A stretch of 64,000 nt of DNA, taken from Streptomyces sp. NBC_00483. Lineage in GTDB: Bacteria; Actinomycetota; Actinomycetes; Streptomycetales; Streptomycetaceae. The notes under the pieces are model-generated. The model was not told the origin of the DNA. It was given only the letters and a program-made list of their open reading frames with translations, and did not search any database. The DNA is taken from positions 3,348,001-3,412,000 of the forward strand of contig NZ_CP107880.1 in NCBI RefSeq assembly GCF_036013745.1, in the 5' to 3' direction. Below, piece after piece: positions 1-7,951 of the stretch (position 1 is the first letter of the stretch; each line of letters opens with the position of its first letter). The translations under genes were made by a program, and so were the position numbers.

Positions 1-978
1 CGCGTAGGTGAGGGACTCCGTGACGGTGTGCCCCTTGGCCTGGAGGACGACCGGAGCCAGCGAACCGAAGCCGTAGTAGCCGACGGTCTGAAGGATCTGG
101 AAGATCCACCACATGACGGTGCGGCGCGCGTACGGGGCCTTGAACATCTGGCCCAGCGGCACCTTCGCGGCGGCCGGTTCCGGGGTTTGGGCGGTCCCGG
201 CGGTCTCGGCGCGCGGAGCCGGAATCGCCGCGGGTTCCGCACCCGCCTGAGCCTCGATGCCCCGCACGACCGCGTCCGCCTCGGCCGTCCGCCCTTGCGA
301 GGCCAGCCAGCGCGGCGACTCCGGCAGCCGGGTCCGCAGGAGCTGAATGAACGCGGCACCGAGCGCGCCCCCGACGAGCAGCCAGCGCCAGCCGTCCACC
401 CCGAACAACTCGTGCTTGGCCACGAGTCGGGCGCCGAGCAGCGCGGCGACGGGCACGCCGACGAAGCCGAGGGTGTAGGCCCAGGCGATGTAGCGCCCGC
501 GCACCTTGCGGGGCAGGAACTCGGCCAAGTACGTGTCGACGAGGACCAGTTCGGCGCCGAGCCCGAGCCCGGCGAGGAAGCGGAGCACGGAGAGCTGGGT
601 GGCGTCCTGCGCGAAGGCGCACGCCAGCGAGAACAGCGAGTAGAGCCCCAGGTTGACCAGGAACATCTTGCGCCGCCCGAACCGGTCGGCGAGCACGGAC
701 AGCACGTTCGCGCCGACGAACATGCCGAGGAACCCGGAGGCGATCAGCCACGACTTCTCGGTGCCGGACAGCTGCCAGGACTCGGCGAGCGCGGCGGCGA
801 GTACGCCGCCGAGGAACACCTCGTAGAGGTCGAAGAAGGCACCGATGCCGACGATCGCGGTCAGTCGGCGGTGCCACGGCCCTACGGGCAGCCGGTCGAG
901 CCTGCCGACCGGGTCCGTGCTGTCGATGTCGTTCGTGTCCGGGGTTGTGGCGGCCCCCGTGACGCCGTGCTCACTCAT
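1..978 (-). CDS. MFS transporter, MHS/NaiP-like (3' end outside window)
   Basis: The reading frame runs off the left edge; 326 codons are visible from an ATG at 978. The protein starts with a hydrophilic tail of about 35 residues, then shows the MFS first-helix signature (GIGAFFDLYEVFLGG), the loop motif DRFGRRKMF, and several transmembrane helices before a charged central loop rich in Ala/Pro/Glu. The pattern fits proton symporters of the metabolite:H+ symporter or niacin/aromatic-acid branch, located in the plasma membrane. The substrate cannot be told from sequence. It is transcribed away from the hypothetical gene at 1129, with a 150-base gap between them. Confidence 0.85.
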   Translation of the reverse strand, partial: MSEHGVTGAATTPDTNDIDSTDPVGRLDRLPVGPWHRRLTAIVGIGAFFDLYEVFLGGVLAAALAESWQLSGTEKSWLIASGFLGMFVGANVLSVLADRFGRRKMFLVNLGLYSLFSLACAFAQDATQLSVLRFLAGLGLGAELVLVDTYLAEFLPRKVRGRYIAWAYTLGFVGVPVAALLGARLVAKHELFGVDGWRWLLVGGALGAAFIQLLRTRLPESPRWLASQGRTAEADAVVRGIEAQAGAEPAAIPAPRAETAGTAQTPEPAAAKVPLGQMFKAPYARRTVMWWIFQILQTVGYYGFGSLAPVVLQAKGHTVTESLTYA

Positions 979-1128
979 GCTCACAGACGCTAGCTGTAAG
1001 CGGCACGTAAATGAAGAGGCAATTCCCCCTCTCCGCACCTTCCTCACCTGCGCATACGCCCCGCATCTCTTTACACAGCCATTACTCGCATACTGGACAT
1101 AACCCCTATCCACTTGAAAGGCGGACTC

Positions 1129-1893
1129 ATGCCCACGGACGCCGACACGACCGAACCGGACACAGCCCTGGAAGTGGGCGAGTGGACCACGCTCGACAGC
1201 GGCCTCGCCGTGACGATCGACGAGATGGAGACCTTCTCGCCCACCTATCTGGACCGGGACCACGAGGACGGTGACACCTACGTCAGCTTCACGGTCCGCG
1301 TGAAGAACATGGCCCCGGGCGTGCGCCGCGCCATGCGTGCGCACCACGCCGAGCACCCGCGCCGCGCGCCGCGCAGGGGCTACTCCAGCGAGGCCGCGCA
1401 CACGAGGGCGGTCGAGCAGCACACCAAGGCGCGCTCCGACGCGCTGCGCCGCGCGAAGGGCGGCGTACGGATGCGCCTCACCGCCCGCGTCCAGGTGTGG
1501 GCGGGCGATACCCGGGCCGTCCGCACGTACGACGCCGACCAGGACATCCTCACCGGCCTGCACACCGAACTGCGCCGCCGCCGCACCGGCACCACGACCT
1601 ACGCCTTCCGCGTCCCGGCGGAGGGCCTGGACGACCTGCGCATCCGCGTGAGCCCCGCGGTGAACGGCGCGACCCGCGAGTCCGCGGACTGGGCGGCATC
1701 CCTCACGGCCCCACCGGAGGACCTCCTCGACGACTCCCTGATACGGGAGCCCGTGGAGCAGGCCCCCGCAGAGGAGGCCACGGACGAGGCCCACGAAACG
1801 GAGCACACCCCGAAGAAGCGCAAGCAGCGCCGTCAGGAGAAGCGGGACCACCGCCGCCAGCAGATCCGCTCCACGCACGGCGCGGCACTCTGA
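1129..1893 (+). CDS. Conserved hypothetical protein with charged tail
   Basis: 254 residues; function not recognised. The ATG at 1129 is preferred over the in-frame TTG at 1114 because GAAAGG lies at the right distance before it. The N-terminal half contains a short beta-rich stretch (DTYVSFTVRVKNMAPG) like the start of DUF4352-type immunoglobulin-like domains. It is interrupted by an Arg-rich insert (about residues 65-115) and resumes with VQVWAGDTRAVRTY. The last 35 residues are strongly charged (KKRKQRRQEKRDHRRQQ). No signal peptide or membrane helix is evident, so a cytoplasmic nucleic-acid or ribosome-associated role is possible but unproven. Confidence 0.75.
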   Translation: MPTDADTTEPDTALEVGEWTTLDSGLAVTIDEMETFSPTYLDRDHEDGDTYVSFTVRVKNMAPGVRRAMRAHHAEHPRRAPRRGYSSEAAHTRAVEQHTKARSDALRRAKGGVRMRLTARVQVWAGDTRAVRTYDADQDILTGLHTELRRRRTGTTTYAFRVPAEGLDDLRIRVSPAVNGATRESADWAASLTAPPEDLLDDSLIREPVEQAPAEEATDEAHETEHTPKKRKQRRQEKRDHRRQQIRSTHGAAL

Positions 1894-1918
1894 CCGTGGT
1901 CGGAGGTGTGAGCGGCAG

Positions 1919-2324
1919 ACGAGTCGGGCTGTACGCCGGGTTCTGTCACCCGAGGCCCTCGCGGGCCTCGGGGAGACGGCCATCCATCTAGGACCGGCGT
2001 TGCCACCGGCCTCCTGCGGTCTACCCGCGAACATCGGGCGGGCAGCCCTCGATCGTCCGCGCAGAACCGTCTCCGAAGAGGCGGTCCCTCTTGACCTTGC
2101 TCCAGGTGGGGTTTACCTAGCCGCCTGAGTCACCTCAGGCGCTGGTGGTCTCTTACACCACCGTTTCACCCTTACCGAGGGCCTTGCGGTCCCCGGCGGT
2201 CTGTTTTCTGTGGCACTGTCCCGCGGGTCACCCCGGGTGGCCGTTAGCCACCACCTTGCCCTGTGGAGCCCGGACGTTCCTCGGGAGGTTCCGAAGAACC
2301 CCACGCGGCCGCCCGCCCGGCTCG
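1919..2324 (-). ncRNA. rnpB: RNase P RNA, bacterial class A
   Basis: On the minus strand the sequence shows the universal RNase P core. These elements appear in order: AGGAACGTCCGGGCTCC (P4 5' strand) near 2283-2267, GACAGTGCCACAGAAA, AGGGTGAAACGGTG, TAAACCCCACCTGGAGCAAG, AGATGGATGGCCGTC, and the closing GACAGAACCCGGC...ACAG near 1947-1926. The 5' end (CGAGCCGGGCGGGCGGCCG) and the 3' end pair to form P1. The RNA is the catalytic subunit that removes 5' leaders from tRNA precursors. Ends are placed by pairing and are good to a few bases. Its length of about 405 nt is normal for Streptomyces. Confidence 0.95.
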
Positions 2325-2395
2325 TCTGCCGTGCCGACCATGCTACCCGTGCCGGTGGTCCGTCCCGGACCGTGTCCGCCGCGCCGTCCGCACGG

Positions 2396-2932
2396 TCACG
2401 GCCGCAGCGCCTCCACCCCCGTCCGCCACGCCCTCGCCAGATCCGCGCCGCCCGGAAAGCGGCCGTGGATCTCCAGGATCACCATGCCGTGGGCGAACGC
2501 CCAGGCGGCGCGAGCCAGGTCCGCGTCGTCCGCGCAGGTGCGCATCAGGGGGGCCGCCGCGCGCTCCTCCAGGCCGGCGGGCAGCGCGTGCCGGGGCAGC
2601 GGGCGCTCAGTGGAGAGGCAGTAGAGGTGGGGGTGGGCGAGGGCGTAGGCGCGGTAGGCGTCGGTGAGGGCTTCGAGGGAGCCGGGGGCCCGGCGCTCCG
2701 CCTCCTCGCAGGCCTCCGCCGACTCCGTGAGCATCTGCGCGACGAGCTCCACCTCGACGGCCTGCTTGTCGGGGAAGTGCTTGTAGAGGGACGGGGCCTT
2801 GATGCCGAGGCGGTCGGCCAGGGCGCGCATCGTGAGGGCGTCGGGCCCGGACTCCTCCAGGAGGGTGCGGGCCTCGGCCGCGATCTCGGTGGCGCGGGGC
2901 GTGAGCCGCCGCCCTTCCTTCAGGTCAGGCAC
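2396..2932 (-). CDS. TetR-family transcriptional regulator
   Basis: 178 residues. It starts at GTG 2932, giving VPDLKEGRRLTP, and this start overlaps the stop of the DUF4260 gene by 8 bases, so the two are translationally coupled. The helix-turn-helix is typical (LTMRALADRLGIKAPSLYKHFPDKQAV, about residues 30-55). The rest is an alpha-helical ligand and dimer domain like the TetR C-terminal WHG group. The twin palindromes at 3389 and 3426, upstream of this operon, are the obvious operator candidates. It is therefore probably an autorepressor that also controls the DUF4260 partner. The ligand is unknown. Confidence 0.9.
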   Translation of the reverse strand: MPDLKEGRRLTPRATEIAAEARTLLEESGPDALTMRALADRLGIKAPSLYKHFPDKQAVEVELVAQMLTESAEACEEAERRAPGSLEALTDAYRAYALAHPHLYCLSTERPLPRHALPAGLEERAAAPLMRTCADDADLARAAWAFAHGMVILEIHGRFPGGADLARAWRTGVEALRP

Positions 2933-3350
2933 GCTGGAAGCCCTCCTTGGTCCGCAGCCCGTAGCCGAAGGCGCGATCGTACGAGATGTGGGCGAGCCAG
3001 CCGCAGAAGCCCGCGAAGAGCGGCGCCCACTGGATGATGGGCAGCACCGTGTACGCCGCCATGAGGGCGAGCGGGACCAGGGCGCGGTGGGCCGCGTTGT
3101 AGAACGGCACGGCGCGGGGCGGGAGTTGACCCTTCTCCATCGGCCGGGTCTCGCCGATGCCGGCCAGGAACGTGAAGTCGGGCGCAAGGAAGAAGGCGAC
3201 GGCGAACAGACCCGCGAGCCAGCCGTGGTTCACGGCTTCCAGGACCGCGAACGCCGACCAGAAGAGCGCGTTCACGAGCCACGCGGTGCGCCGGACGACC
3301 ATGAGCGGCTTGCCCGTGACGGTGGTGGTGGCGGGTGCTGTCGTGCTCAT
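2925..3350 (-). CDS. DUF4260 family membrane protein
   Basis: 141 residues from ATG 3350, which has GGAGG five to six bases before it; longer in-frame starts would read through the operator. Four hydrophobic segments are visible. The family's conserved motifs are present: FFLAPDFTFLAG, PFYNAAHRALVPLAL and the C-terminal GWLAHISYDRAFGYGLRT, where the family shows H-x3-DR-x2-GYGLK. The function of DUF4260 is unknown. It is the first gene of a two-gene operon with the TetR gene and faces a MerR gene, so it is probably induced when the TetR repressor releases the operators at 3389-3444. Confidence 0.85.
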   Translation of the reverse strand: MSTTAPATTTVTGKPLMVVRRTAWLVNALFWSAFAVLEAVNHGWLAGLFAVAFFLAPDFTFLAGIGETRPMEKGQLPPRAVPFYNAAHRALVPLALMAAYTVLPIIQWAPLFAGFCGWLAHISYDRAFGYGLRTKEGFQRA

Positions 3351-3388
3351 CGGGACCTCCCGGAGAGTCGGTGGCGTCGACGACGCCG

Positions 3389-3407
3389 CGGCTAACGTTG
3401 TTAGCCG
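3389..3407. promoter_or_regulatory. TetR operator candidate, copy 1
   Basis: Perfect 8-3-8 inverted repeat CGGCTAACGTTGTTAGCCG. It sits 39 bases upstream of the DUF4260 start and is repeated identically at 3426. Symmetry, length and position fit a TetR dimer site overlapping the promoter of the DUF4260-TetR operon. Confidence 0.8.
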
Positions 3408-3425
3408 AACCATGGGAAGACCGTA

Positions 3426-3444
3426 CGGCTAACGTTGTTAGCCG
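3426..3444. promoter_or_regulatory. TetR operator candidate, copy 2
   Basis: Second exact copy of CGGCTAACGTTGTTAGCCG. The two centres are 37 bases apart, about 3.5 helical turns, and the site lies 25 bases before the -35 box of the divergent MerR promoter. It could let the TetR protein influence both directions. Confidence 0.78.
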
Positions 3445-3468
3445 TCAAGCCTTTGCCGTGCGGCTCGC

Positions 3469-3499
3469 TTGACCCTGCCGTAGCGTCAACGTTTCTACT
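3469..3499 (+). promoter_or_regulatory. MerR-type promoter with 19-bp spacer
   Basis: TTGACC (3469-3474) and TCTACT (3494-3499) are separated by 19 bases, the stretched spacer typical of promoters activated by MerR regulators. The spacer holds an imperfect dyad around GTAGCGTCAACGTTTCTAC. The expected transcription start coincides with the ATG at 3506, so the mRNA is probably leaderless. Autoregulation by the MerR protein is inferred. Confidence 0.55.
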
Positions 3500-3505
3500 G
3501 AGGTC

Positions 3506-4282
3506 ATGCGGATCGGAGAGCTGGCCCGGATCGTCGGTGTCACCACACGCGCCATCAGGCACTATCACCACCTCGGACTGCTGCCCGAGCCCGAACGCCT
3601 TGCCAACGGGTACCGGGAGTACGGGCTGCGGCACGCCATCGAGCTCGCCCGGATCCGGCGCCTGACCGAGCTGGGGCTCGGGCTGCCCGAGGTACGGGAC
3701 GTGCTCGCGGAGGACGCGGGGCGCGACCTCGTCGAGGTGCTCGCAGAGCTGGACGCCGACCTGGCCCGCCAGGAGGCCGCCATCCACGAGCGGCGGGACC
3801 GGCTGCGGGCCCTGTTGTCCGACGCCGAGCGGGGGCGACTGCCTGCCGAGGGACCGCTCTCCCCCGAACTGACCGCCTTCCTGGGCGGGTTGGAACCCGT
3901 GGACGAGGAGTCCCCCATGGCCGCGAAGGACCGTGAAGTACTGGCCCTGATCGACACCACCGCCCCGCCCGAGGTCCGCGAACAGCTGATGGCGGAGCTG
4001 GTGCCCGTCTTCGACGACCCGGCGACGCGGGAGGCGACACTCGACGTGTACGCCCGCCTCGACGCGCTGGCCGACGCCGACCCGGACGACCCGCGGGTGG
4101 CGGAGGCGGCCCGCGCCCTGCTCGCCTTCCTGCCGAAGGAGCTGCCGAGCGCGCCGCCGCCCGGCGTCCCCGACAGTCACGGCGCCGCTGTACTGGATCT
4201 CTTCCTCTCCGACTTCACCCCGGCCCAGGCCGAGGTGATCCGCCTCGCCCTGAGGATGGCAGCCGGGGACGGTGCGCCGTGA
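3506..4282 (+). CDS. MerR-family transcriptional regulator
   Basis: 258 residues. The N-terminal winged helix is canonical (MRIGELARIVGVTTRAIRHYHHLGLLPEPER, then NGYREY). It is followed by the usual helices and a coiled-coil dimerisation segment near residues 85-115. The C-terminal half is an alpha-helical domain with no Cys metal-binding set, so it is not a classical metal sensor and may bind a small organic ligand. There is no good Shine-Dalgarno; the promoter position suggests leaderless translation. The last four bases overlap the GTG of the next gene (GTGA), so the downstream membrane protein is coupled to it. Confidence 0.9.
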   Translation: MRIGELARIVGVTTRAIRHYHHLGLLPEPERLANGYREYGLRHAIELARIRRLTELGLGLPEVRDVLAEDAGRDLVEVLAELDADLARQEAAIHERRDRLRALLSDAERGRLPAEGPLSPELTAFLGGLEPVDEESPMAAKDREVLALIDTTAPPEVREQLMAELVPVFDDPATREATLDVYARLDALADADPDDPRVAEAARALLAFLPKELPSAPPPGVPDSHGAAVLDLFLSDFTPAQAEVIRLALRMAAGDGAP

Positions 4283-4890
4283 CTGCGCTCCGGACGTCGC
4301 TGCGCGTCCCCGCCGGTGTCCGCCGGATCGTCGGGCACGAGCTGCGGGTGGTCGTGAGCCTTCTGCGGTGGGTGGCGCGACGCCCCCACGGCGTTCCGGT
4401 CGGGGCGAGCGCCTTTCCGTACGCGCGGGGTCAGGCCGTGATGATGTACGGCATCACGTTCGTGTGCGTCGTCGAGTCCGTCGGGATGTGGGCGCTGCTG
4501 CGCGACTGGCCCACGCTCCACCACGTCGTCCTGTTCCTCGACGTCTACACGGTGCTGATGGTCCTCGGCCTGCACGCGGCGTCCGTCACCCGGCCGCACG
4601 TGGTCACCGATGACGCGCTGCGGGTGCGCCGGGCCGCCCATGTGGATCTGCGGATACCGCTGGAGCTGATCGCCTCGGTGCGCCGCGAGAACAAGTACAC
4701 GCACACGCCGCGCGAGGGCGAGCTGAATCTGGATGTCGGCGCCCAGACCAGCATCACTCTCGAACTCGCCTCCCCCGTACGGCACTTCACGTTCCTCGGG
4801 CGTCCGCAGGACATCCGCCTGGTGCGGTTGCACGCGGAGGATCCCGAGCGACTCGCGCGCACTCTGGAGCAGCGGCTCACGCCGGCGTGA
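4279..4890 (+). CDS. Hypothetical integral membrane protein
   Basis: 203 residues from GTG 4279, overlapping the MerR stop. Two central hydrophobic segments (about residues 52-75 and 82-104) separate a basic N-terminus from a soluble C-terminal half rich in beta strands (ALRVRRAAHVDLRIPLELIASVRREN, ASPVRHFTFLG). This is PH-like in pattern, resembling bacterial membrane-anchored PH (bPH2/YdbS-type) proteins, though I cannot assign it firmly. Coupling to the MerR gene suggests they are one functional unit. The 3' end overlaps the convergent ribonuclease gene by 14 bases. Confidence 0.75.
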   Translation: MTALRTSLRVPAGVRRIVGHELRVVVSLLRWVARRPHGVPVGASAFPYARGQAVMMYGITFVCVVESVGMWALLRDWPTLHHVVLFLDVYTVLMVLGLHAASVTRPHVVTDDALRVRRAAHVDLRIPLELIASVRRENKYTHTPREGELNLDVGAQTSITLELASPVRHFTFLGRPQDIRLVRLHAEDPERLARTLEQRLTPA

Positions 4891-6322
4891 ACAGCACCTT
4901 CGTCGAGCCCGGGTCCGCCTGCGTGAGCCGGACCCGCAGCCGCTCCCCCAGCGGCAGCGCGGCCGCACCGCCCTCGACCCGGGCGACGACGGCGGGCTCG
5001 GTCAACTGCACGGTCCCGGCGGCCGGTTCGCGGTCCTTCACGTCCACCACCACCGCGTCGAAGACCTCGCCGACCCGGTGCCTGAGGAGCGCCGCCTCGA
5101 CGATGTCGACGCACTCGCGCTCCACGGTGTTCGCCCGCCGGGTACCGTCCGCCATCTCCTTCGGGAGACCGTCAAGCGCCGTCAACACCCATTCGGGAAC
5201 GCCTCGTTCGGCGCACGCGGCCAGGCACAGCTCGGACGCGTAGCGGTCGACGAGGCGGCGCAGCGGGGCCGTGCAGTGGGTGTAGGGCGCGGCGACGGCG
5301 GCGTGCGTGGCGAGGGCCGGGGTCTCGCCACCGCGGAAGGCCGTGTAGCCGGCGCCGCGCAGCAGCGTCGTGCACTCCTGGAGGAACGCGGCCTGGTGCG
5401 GAATGCGCGGGTCGAGGGAGCGGACGAGGTCGGAGTACGGGACGTGGTGCGGCCACTCGATGTGCAGCGCGTGCGCGGTGCGGCGCAGCCGGCCGACCGC
5501 GCCGTCGGGGGCGGCGGGCAGCGTGCGCAGGATGCCGGTACCGGCCGCGAGCATCAAGTCGGCGGCGGCCATGCCGGTGAGCAGCGAGATCTGGGCGTTC
5601 CACGAGTCGGCGGGCAGCGGGGCCCGGTAGGCGAGTTCGTACGCGGTGTCGCTCGCGACGATCTCCTGCTCGGGCACGTCGAGCGAGATGCCGCCGCGCT
5701 CGACCTCCAACTGTTCGCGCAGCAGCCCGATGTCCTTGAGCAGGGCGACCGGCTCCTCGGCGCTCCCGTCGTCGATGGCCTTCTGCACGCCCGCGTAGTC
5801 GAGCTTGGCGCGGCTGCGGACGAGGGCGCGGACGACATCGGTGGACTCGGCGCGCCCGTCGGCGTCCAGGTCGATGGTCCACAGGACGGCCGGGCAGGTC
5901 TGGTCGGGCAGCAGGCTGGCGGCGCCCTCGCTGAGCACGGTGGGGTGCAGCGGGACCTTCTCGTCGGGGAAGTAGAGGGTGGTGACGCGGCGGTGCGCCT
6001 CGAGGTCGAGGGCGCCGCCGGGTGCGACGTACGCGGCGACGTCGGCGATCGCGTACCGCACGCGGTAGCCGCCGCCGGGGCGCCGGGACAGGTGCATGGC
6101 CTGGTCGAGATCGGTGGACGTCGGCGGGTCGATCGTGAAGAAAGGGATCGCGGTCTCGTCGAGGTCCGGCAGCCACGGCGGATCGGCGGCAACACGCTCC
6201 GCTTCCGCGACCACGTCGGCCGGGAACTCCTCGGGCACCTCCAGCTTCGTACGCAGTTCGCGCAGCACGGCACCGAGCGGCTCCCGTGCCGCGCCGGTCA
6301 CTCGCAAGTGGCGGCGGGGCAT
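4877..6322 (-). CDS. RNB-domain (RNase II/R-type) ribonuclease
   Basis: 481 residues from ATG 6322 (MPRRHLRVTG). The RNB catalytic domain fills about residues 60-380. It holds the acidic metal-binding cluster FFTIDPPTSTDLDQAMHL and the family motifs YAIADVAAYV, LYFPDEKVPLHP and YTHCTAPLRRLVDRY. The enzyme degrades RNA 3' to 5'. It is about half the length of E. coli RNase R and lacks recognisable cold-shock domains at the N-terminus, as is usual for the short actinobacterial form. It is convergent with the membrane protein at 4279 and divergent from yaaA. Confidence 0.92.
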   Translation of the reverse strand: MPRRHLRVTGAAREPLGAVLRELRTKLEVPEEFPADVVAEAERVAADPPWLPDLDETAIPFFTIDPPTSTDLDQAMHLSRRPGGGYRVRYAIADVAAYVAPGGALDLEAHRRVTTLYFPDEKVPLHPTVLSEGAASLLPDQTCPAVLWTIDLDADGRAESTDVVRALVRSRAKLDYAGVQKAIDDGSAEEPVALLKDIGLLREQLEVERGGISLDVPEQEIVASDTAYELAYRAPLPADSWNAQISLLTGMAAADLMLAAGTGILRTLPAAPDGAVGRLRRTAHALHIEWPHHVPYSDLVRSLDPRIPHQAAFLQECTTLLRGAGYTAFRGGETPALATHAAVAAPYTHCTAPLRRLVDRYASELCLAACAERGVPEWVLTALDGLPKEMADGTRRANTVERECVDIVEAALLRHRVGEVFDAVVVDVKDREPAAGTVQLTEPAVVARVEGGAAALPLGERLRVRLTQADPGSTKVLFTPA

Positions 6323-6413
6323 GGCACGAGCGTAGGCGCGGGTCGCGGGGACGGCACGCCGTAGGCTGGGGCGTCGATCGACCGTTGTTCCGTACGTGCT
6401 TGAGGAGTGCCCC

Positions 6414-7196
6414 GTGCTTGTGCTGTTGCCGCCGTCGGAGGGTAAGGCCGCTTCCGGACGCGGGGCGCCGCTGAAGCTGGAGGGACTCTCGCTGCCGGGG
6501 CTCGCCGAGGCGCGGGCGGCGGTCCTCGACGAGCTGGTCGAGCTGTGCGGTGCCGACGAGGAGAAGGCACGCGAGGTGCTCGGCCTGAGCGAGGGGCTGC
6601 GCGGCGAGATCGCCAAGAACACGGAGCTGCGCACGGCGGGCGCGCGCCCGGCCGGCGAGATCTACACGGGCGTCCTGTACGACGCCCTGGACCTGGCCTC
6701 CCTCGACGGGGCCGCGAAGAAGCGGGCGGCGAAGTCGCTGCTCGTCTTCTCCGGCCTGTGGGGCGCGGTCGGCGTCACCGACAGGATCCCCTCCTACCGG
6801 TGCTCGATGGGCGTGAAGCTGCCGGGGCTCGGCGCGCTCGGGGCGTACTGGCGCGGGCCGATGGCCGAGGTGATGCCGGAGGCCGCCGGGGACGGGCTCG
6901 TCCTCGACCTCCGCTCGTCGGCGTACGCGAGCGCGTGGAAGCCCAAGGGCGAGGTCGCGGAGCGGACGGCGACGGTGCGCGTGCTGCACGCGCCGACCCG
7001 CAAGGTCGTCTCCCACTTCAACAAGGCGACCAAGGGGCGGATCGTCCGGTCGCTGCTGATGGCGGGGTCCGCGCCGGCCGGACCCGCCGAGCTCGTCGAC
7101 GTACTGCGGGACCTCGGTTACGTCGTGGAGGTCGAGGAGCCCGCGAAGGCCGGGCGGCCGTGGAACCTGGACGTACTGGTGGACGAGGTCCACTGA
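6414..7196 (+). CDS. yaaA: Peroxide stress protein YaaA (DUF328)
   Basis: 260 residues. The start is GTG 6414 (VLVLLPPSEGKA), with GAGGAG six bases upstream; the N-terminal LLPPSEGK is the family signature. Other family motifs are GEIYTGVLYDALD, SGLWGAVGVTDRIPSYR, and the C-terminal KWR-like stretch ASAWKPKG with HFNKATKGRIVR. E. coli YaaA lowers free iron and DNA damage during hydrogen peroxide stress and has a DNA-binding fold. It is followed after 91 bases by eda, with a strong hairpin between them. Confidence 0.93.
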   Translation: MLVLLPPSEGKAASGRGAPLKLEGLSLPGLAEARAAVLDELVELCGADEEKAREVLGLSEGLRGEIAKNTELRTAGARPAGEIYTGVLYDALDLASLDGAAKKRAAKSLLVFSGLWGAVGVTDRIPSYRCSMGVKLPGLGALGAYWRGPMAEVMPEAAGDGLVLDLRSSAYASAWKPKGEVAERTATVRVLHAPTRKVVSHFNKATKGRIVRSLLMAGSAPAGPAELVDVLRDLGYVVEVEEPAKAGRPWNLDVLVDEVH

Positions 7197-7232
7197 GACC
7201 CAGCGATCCAGGGGTCCACGGGTCCAGCGATT

Positions 7233-7264
7233 GCAGCATGCGCAACGCCCTTTGCGCATGCTGC
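7233..7264. promoter_or_regulatory. 13-bp perfect inverted repeat between yaaA and eda
   Basis: GCAGCATGCGCAA and its exact complement TTGCGCATGCTGC flank a six-base loop (CGCCCT). There is no T-run, so it is not a typical terminator. It ends 23 bases before the eda ATG. The inner TGCGCAA/TTGCGCA half-sites look like an operator, but an RNA hairpin controlling eda is equally possible. Confidence 0.6.
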
Positions 7265-7287
7265 TGCGGGCGGGGCAGGATGACCCC

Positions 7288-7941
7288 ATGACCTCCTCCT
7301 CTGACGCCGCCGCCACCTCGGCCGCCTCCGCCTCCGTGCTGGATCTCGCCCCCGTCGTCCCCGTCGTCGTGGTGGAGGACATCGCCGACGCGGTGCCGCT
7401 CGCGCGGGCGCTCGTCGCGGGCGGCCTCCCCGCCATCGAGGTGACCCTGCGCACGCCCGCCGCGCTCGACGCGATCAAGGCGATCGCCGCGGAGGTCCCG
7501 GACGCCGTCGTCGGCGCGGGCACCGTGATCAACCCCGCGAACGTCGCCGACTCGGTGGCCGCGGGCGCCCGCTTCCTGGTCAGCCCCGGCTGGACGGACA
7601 CGCTGCTCGACGCGATGAAGGAGTCGGGCGTGCCGTTCCTGCCCGGCGTCTCCACGACGTCGGAGGTCGTGGCGCTGCTCGAGCGCGGCGTGCAGGAGAT
7701 GAAGTTCTTCCCGGCGGAGGCCGCGGGCGGCACCGCGTACCTGAAGTCGCTGGCGGGCCCGCTGCCGCAGGCCCGCTTCTGCCCCACGGGCGGCGTCTCG
7801 CCGGCCAACGCGCCCGGCTACCTGGCGCTGAAGAACGTCGGCTGCGTGGGCGGCAGTTGGATGCTCCCGGCCGACGCGATCGCGGCGAAGGACTGGGACC
7901 GGGTGGAGGCCCTGGCCCGCGAGGCGGCGTCGCTGCGCTGA
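7288..7941 (+). CDS. eda: KDPG/KHG aldolase
   Basis: 217 residues from ATG 7288 (MTSSSDAAA), preceded by GGGCAGGA. This is a class I aldolase barrel: PVVPVVVVEDIADAVPLARALVAGG and IEVTLRTPAAL at the start, VVGAGTVI, and the Schiff-base lysine in EMKFFPAEAAGG. The phosphate loop is in CPTGGVSPANAPGYL. It cleaves 2-keto-3-deoxy-6-phosphogluconate to pyruvate and glyceraldehyde 3-phosphate, and 4-hydroxy-2-oxoglutarate to pyruvate and glyoxylate. No Entner-Doudoroff partner (edd) is nearby. The hairpin just upstream suggests local control. Confidence 0.93.
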   Translation: MTSSSDAAATSAASASVLDLAPVVPVVVVEDIADAVPLARALVAGGLPAIEVTLRTPAALDAIKAIAAEVPDAVVGAGTVINPANVADSVAAGARFLVSPGWTDTLLDAMKESGVPFLPGVSTTSEVVALLERGVQEMKFFPAEAAGGTAYLKSLAGPLPQARFCPTGGVSPANAPGYLALKNVGCVGGSWMLPADAIAAKDWDRVEALAREAASLR

Positions 7942-7951
7942 ACCGGCTGAA

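Noticed and set aside
28..993. A 321-codon plus-strand open frame at the left edge
   Set aside because: Composition is typical of antisense to a GC-rich gene (Arg/Gly/Glu/Pro low complexity); the minus strand encodes a clear MFS transporter.
2396..3187. Longer TetR reading frame starting at 3187
   Set aside because: It would run through the DUF4260 gene; the GTG at 2932 gives the normal TetR length and an 8-base coupling overlap.
4733..7808. Very long open frames opposite and across the RNB ribonuclease and yaaA (543 and 878 codons)
   Set aside because: They are antisense or off-frame shadows caused by high GC; they lack family motifs and overlap well-supported genes.
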